The notes under the pieces are model-generated. The model worked only from the letters and a program-made list of their open reading frames with translations, did no database searches and was not told where the DNA came from. The position numbers and the translations under genes are program-made. A stretch of DNA of 63,981 nt, from contig JARGPL010000042.1 in NCBI GenBank assembly GCA_029210175.1, forward strand, positions 1 to 63,981, in the 5' to 3' direction. This document shows positions 62,057-63,981 of this stretch, in pieces; position 1 is the stretch's first letter, and the number at the start of each line of letters is the position of its first letter. The stretch comes from Minwuia sp. Its GTDB lineage: Bacteria; Pseudomonadota; Alphaproteobacteria; Minwuiales; Minwuiaceae.

Positions 62057-63466
62057 TCAGTCCTCCAGCACCCAGGTGTCCTTGGTTCCGCCACCCTGGC
62101 TGGAGTTGACCACCAGGGATCCCTCCTTCAGGGCAACGCGCGTCAGGCCACCGGGTACGATACGCACCCGGTCGGCACCGCTCAGGACGTAGGGACGCAG
62201 GTCCACATGCCGGGGCGCCACACCGGATTCAACGAATGTCGGACAGGTCGACAGTGCCAGGGTCGGCTGCGCAATGAAGCCCTGCGGGTCGGCCTTGATC
62301 CGTTCCGCGTAGGCTTCCTGCTCGGCCTTGGTCGATGCCGGACCGACCAGCATGCCGTAGCCACCGGAGCCGTGCACTTCCTTCACCACCAGTTCGCCCA
62401 GGTTCTCCAGGATATATTTCAGCTCGTCATCCTTGCGCCCCATGTACGTGGGCACATTGCTGAGGATCGGTTCCTCACCCAGGTAGAACCGGATCATTTC
62501 CGGCACATAGACATAGATCGCCTTGTCATCGGCCACACCGTTGCCGATGGCGTTGGCTATGGCGATGTTGCCCGCGCGATAGGCCCCGACCAGGCCCGGC
62601 ACGCCGAGCATCGAGTCCTTGCGGAACGCCAGGGGGTCGAGGAATTCATCGTCCAGGCGGCGGTACATCACGTCCACCCGCTGCGGTCCCCGTGTCGTGC
62701 GCATGTAGACGATATCGTCGCGCACGAACAGGTCGGCCCCTTCCACAAGCTCGACGCCCATCCGATCGGCGATGAAGGCATGCTCGAAATAGGCCGAGTT
62801 GAAGCGGCCCGGCGTCATCACCACCACCTTCGGCTCCCGGTCCTTCAGCGGCGCGACGGAGCGCAGCGAATCCCGCAGGAAATCCGTGTAGTGGTCGACG
62901 GGGCGCACCCGATGCTGGCGGAACAGGTTCGGGAACAGCCGCATCTCGGCCTCCCGGTTGCCCATCATGTAGGATACGCCCGATGGGGTGCGGACATTGT
63001 CTTCCAGCACATAGAAGTCGCCATCGGCCTTCACCATGTCGACACCGGCGATGTGGGCGTAGATGCCACCGGGCGGTGTCACCCCCATCATCGAAGGGAC
63101 AAAGGCATCGTTGGCTTCGATGATGTCGCGTGGGATGTGGCCGGCGCGGAAGATCTGCTGATCGCCATAGACATCGTTGAGGAAGGCGTTGATCGCCTTC
63201 ACCCGCTGTTCCATGCCCTTCTCGAGCCCGCTCCACTCCGCGCCGGTGATGACACGGGGAACCACATCGTAGGGGATCAGCCGCTCTGGATCCCCGCCTT
63301 CACCATAAACCGCGAAGGTGATGCCGAGCCTGCGGAACAGCAGATCAGCCTCCTTGCGCTTGTTCTGGAAGGTTTCGACGCTGGTGCTGGTCAGCCAGTG
63401 TTCGAGGTCGCGATAGGCGTCGCGCACCGAACCGTCGCTGGCCGTCATCTCGTCATAGGGAATCAT
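62057..63466 (-). CDS. Circularly permuted type 2 ATP-grasp protein (DUF404/DUF407)
   Basis: The 469-residue protein belongs to the permuted ATP-grasp peptide ligase group. Matching blocks are PRVITGAEWSGLEKGMEQRV, AHIAGVDMVKADGDFYVLEDN, TPSGVSYMMGNREAEMRLFP, VVKEVHGSGGYGMLVGPAS and HVDLRPYVLSGADRVRIVPGG. These enzymes are predicted to join amino acids to a carrier or peptide. It is the first gene of the Anbu operon. Its leader (63467-63757) contains no other gene. Confidence 0.9.
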   Translation of the reverse strand: MIPYDEMTASDGSVRDAYRDLEHWLTSTSVETFQNKRKEADLLFRRLGITFAVYGEGGDPERLIPYDVVPRVITGAEWSGLEKGMEQRVKAINAFLNDVYGDQQIFRAGHIPRDIIEANDAFVPSMMGVTPPGGIYAHIAGVDMVKADGDFYVLEDNVRTPSGVSYMMGNREAEMRLFPNLFRQHRVRPVDHYTDFLRDSLRSVAPLKDREPKVVVMTPGRFNSAYFEHAFIADRMGVELVEGADLFVRDDIVYMRTTRGPQRVDVMYRRLDDEFLDPLAFRKDSMLGVPGLVGAYRAGNIAIANAIGNGVADDKAIYVYVPEMIRFYLGEEPILSNVPTYMGRKDDELKYILENLGELVVKEVHGSGGYGMLVGPASTKAEQEAYAERIKADPQGFIAQPTLALSTCPTFVESGVAPRHVDLRPYVLSGADRVRIVPGGLTRVALKEGSLVVNSSQGGGTKDTWVLED

Positions 63467-63757
63467 GAAAAAGCTGATGCCTCCTGTCCGTTCAAGGTCT
63501 TGCGCGGAAGTGGAACACGCTGAAAGCGTGCCCGCAACCCGGTTGAGCGAAAGCGCCGCAGGTTCCGGTCCATAGTTTCAAGAGCCACCATGGCCACGAA
63601 AAAATCCTGACCCGAAGCAGGTATGGCGATCATTTCCTGACCCACGACGGACCTGCCCCGAAAATGCACCGGGCAAAACCGCAATGCCAGGGCCGACGCG
63701 GCACGCACCAGATGAGACTTGCGATGCGCCCGACCCGCGCTGTAGAACGCCCCTGCT

Positions 63758-63834
63758 GGGCCTGTAGCTCAACTGGTTAGAGCCGGCCGCTCATAACGGT
63801 CTGGTTGCAGGTTCGAGTCCTGCCGGGCCCACCA
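63758..63834 (+). tRNA. tRNA with CAU anticodon, probably tRNA-Ile2 (lysidine type)
   Basis: The 77-nt cloverleaf includes CCA. Acceptor GGGCCTG pairs with CGGGCCC, D-arm GCTC/GAGC, anticodon stem GGCCG/CGGTC with loop CTCATAA, and T-arm GCAGG/CCTGC with TTCGAGT. The anticodon CAT fits Met or the lysidine-modified Ile2. C4-G69 and C5-G68, which I recall as TilS-recognition pairs in E. coli, and overall similarity to known Ile2 sequences favour isoleucine; initiator Met is excluded by the paired 1-72. CCA is encoded. Confidence 0.85.
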
Positions 63835-63943
63835 TTTCTTGTCTCGCGCTTATTTCGCTTCGCTCAAACGCTCCGACGGGGCGGCGAACGGTCGCCGGAC
63901 TGCCGTCGCAGCCTGTTCGAAGGTTCAAACCTTTCCTCCTCTT

Positions 63944-63981
63944 GGCCCACCATTTTCTGTCTCACGCTCGGTTCGCTACGC
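63944..63981 (+). repeat. Imperfect copy of the tRNA 3' end and its downstream flank
   Basis: The 38 nt from GGCCCACCATTT to the window end match 63826-63863 (the tRNA end plus 29 nt of flank) at 31 positions without gaps. Just before it, GAAGG-TTCAAAC-CTTTC (63918-63934) looks like a T-arm, but 14 nt instead of about 8 separate it from CCA. This is a decayed tRNA 3' fragment or old attachment-like duplication; it may continue past the window. Confidence 0.6.

Noticed and set aside
1-63981. CRISPR arrays, rRNA genes, prophage genes
   Set aside because: No regularly spaced short repeats, rRNA-like segments or phage structural genes were seen on either strand.

Overview
The window is GC-rich (roughly two thirds G+C by eye) and looks like chromosomal sequence from an alphaproteobacterium, probably a free-living heterotroph near the Rhodospirillales. 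The signs are the gene families present (UbiK, DUF1178, DUF4169, an AlsS-type synthase, a CYP153-like P450, PQQ-associated periplasmic proteins, a TAXI-type TRAP transporter, the Anbu operon), strong GGAGG-type ribosome binding sites and many 1-4 nt stop/start overlaps. The organism assignment is an inference, not a database result.

Region by region. 1-191: one end of an IS66-family element, with the first 18 codons of its transposase, has landed in codon 13 of a small gene that lay downstream of a class III aminotransferase. 346-4941: that aminotransferase, a divergent GMC flavoprotein with its small subunit, and a universal stress protein behind a perfect FNR/FixK-type box. 5026-10798: a tight four-gene operon (M19 dipeptidase-like protein lacking the usual HxD zinc motif, an unrecognised 571-residue protein, a DUF3726-like protein, an Ldh2-type dehydrogenase) facing a second class III aminotransferase. 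11024-16129: UMF1-type MFS transporter, UvrD/PcrA helicase, CYP153-like P450 without redox partners. 16305-24710: a giant RTX-type protein of about 2800 residues with 14 repeated modules, Ig-like/cadherin-like domains and a dockerin-like tail. 24966-27270: two PQQ-dehydrogenase-associated periplasmic proteins without the rest of their usual ABC cassette.

27341-44256 is a catabolic and housekeeping mosaic: amidase plus phytanoyl-CoA dioxygenase, DUF4399, nucleoside deoxyribosyltransferase, acyl-CoA dehydrogenase, class I amidotransferase, an MDR reductase, class II aldolase, AsmA, DUF4169, acetolactate synthase, SDR, a decayed EamA transporter, D-2-hydroxyacid dehydrogenase and an N-acyl-D-amino-acid deacylase-like amidohydrolase. 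44356-51541 holds YbjN, UbiK, an unknown protein, a REP-like palindrome, an AbrB-type membrane protein with an aspartoacylase-like hydrolase, a methyltransferase, DUF1178, DoxX and an orphan betaine-type binding protein.

51831-56681 is a TAXI-TRAP transporter whose fused permease overlaps a ThDP-dependent enzyme gene, suggesting uptake and decarboxylation or ligation of one substrate. Another ThDP enzyme faces it. 58619-63466 is the most suggestive block: circularly permuted ATP-grasp, alpha-E protein, the proteasome-like peptidase Anbu, and an E1-like ThiF/MoeB/HesA protein whose start overlaps the Anbu stop by 4 nt, followed by an enoyl-CoA hydratase. The window closes with a CAU-anticodon tRNA and an imperfect copy of its 3' end. 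No rRNA, CRISPR array, prophage or complete mobile element was seen. The only stretch over 300 bases without an intact gene is 1-345.
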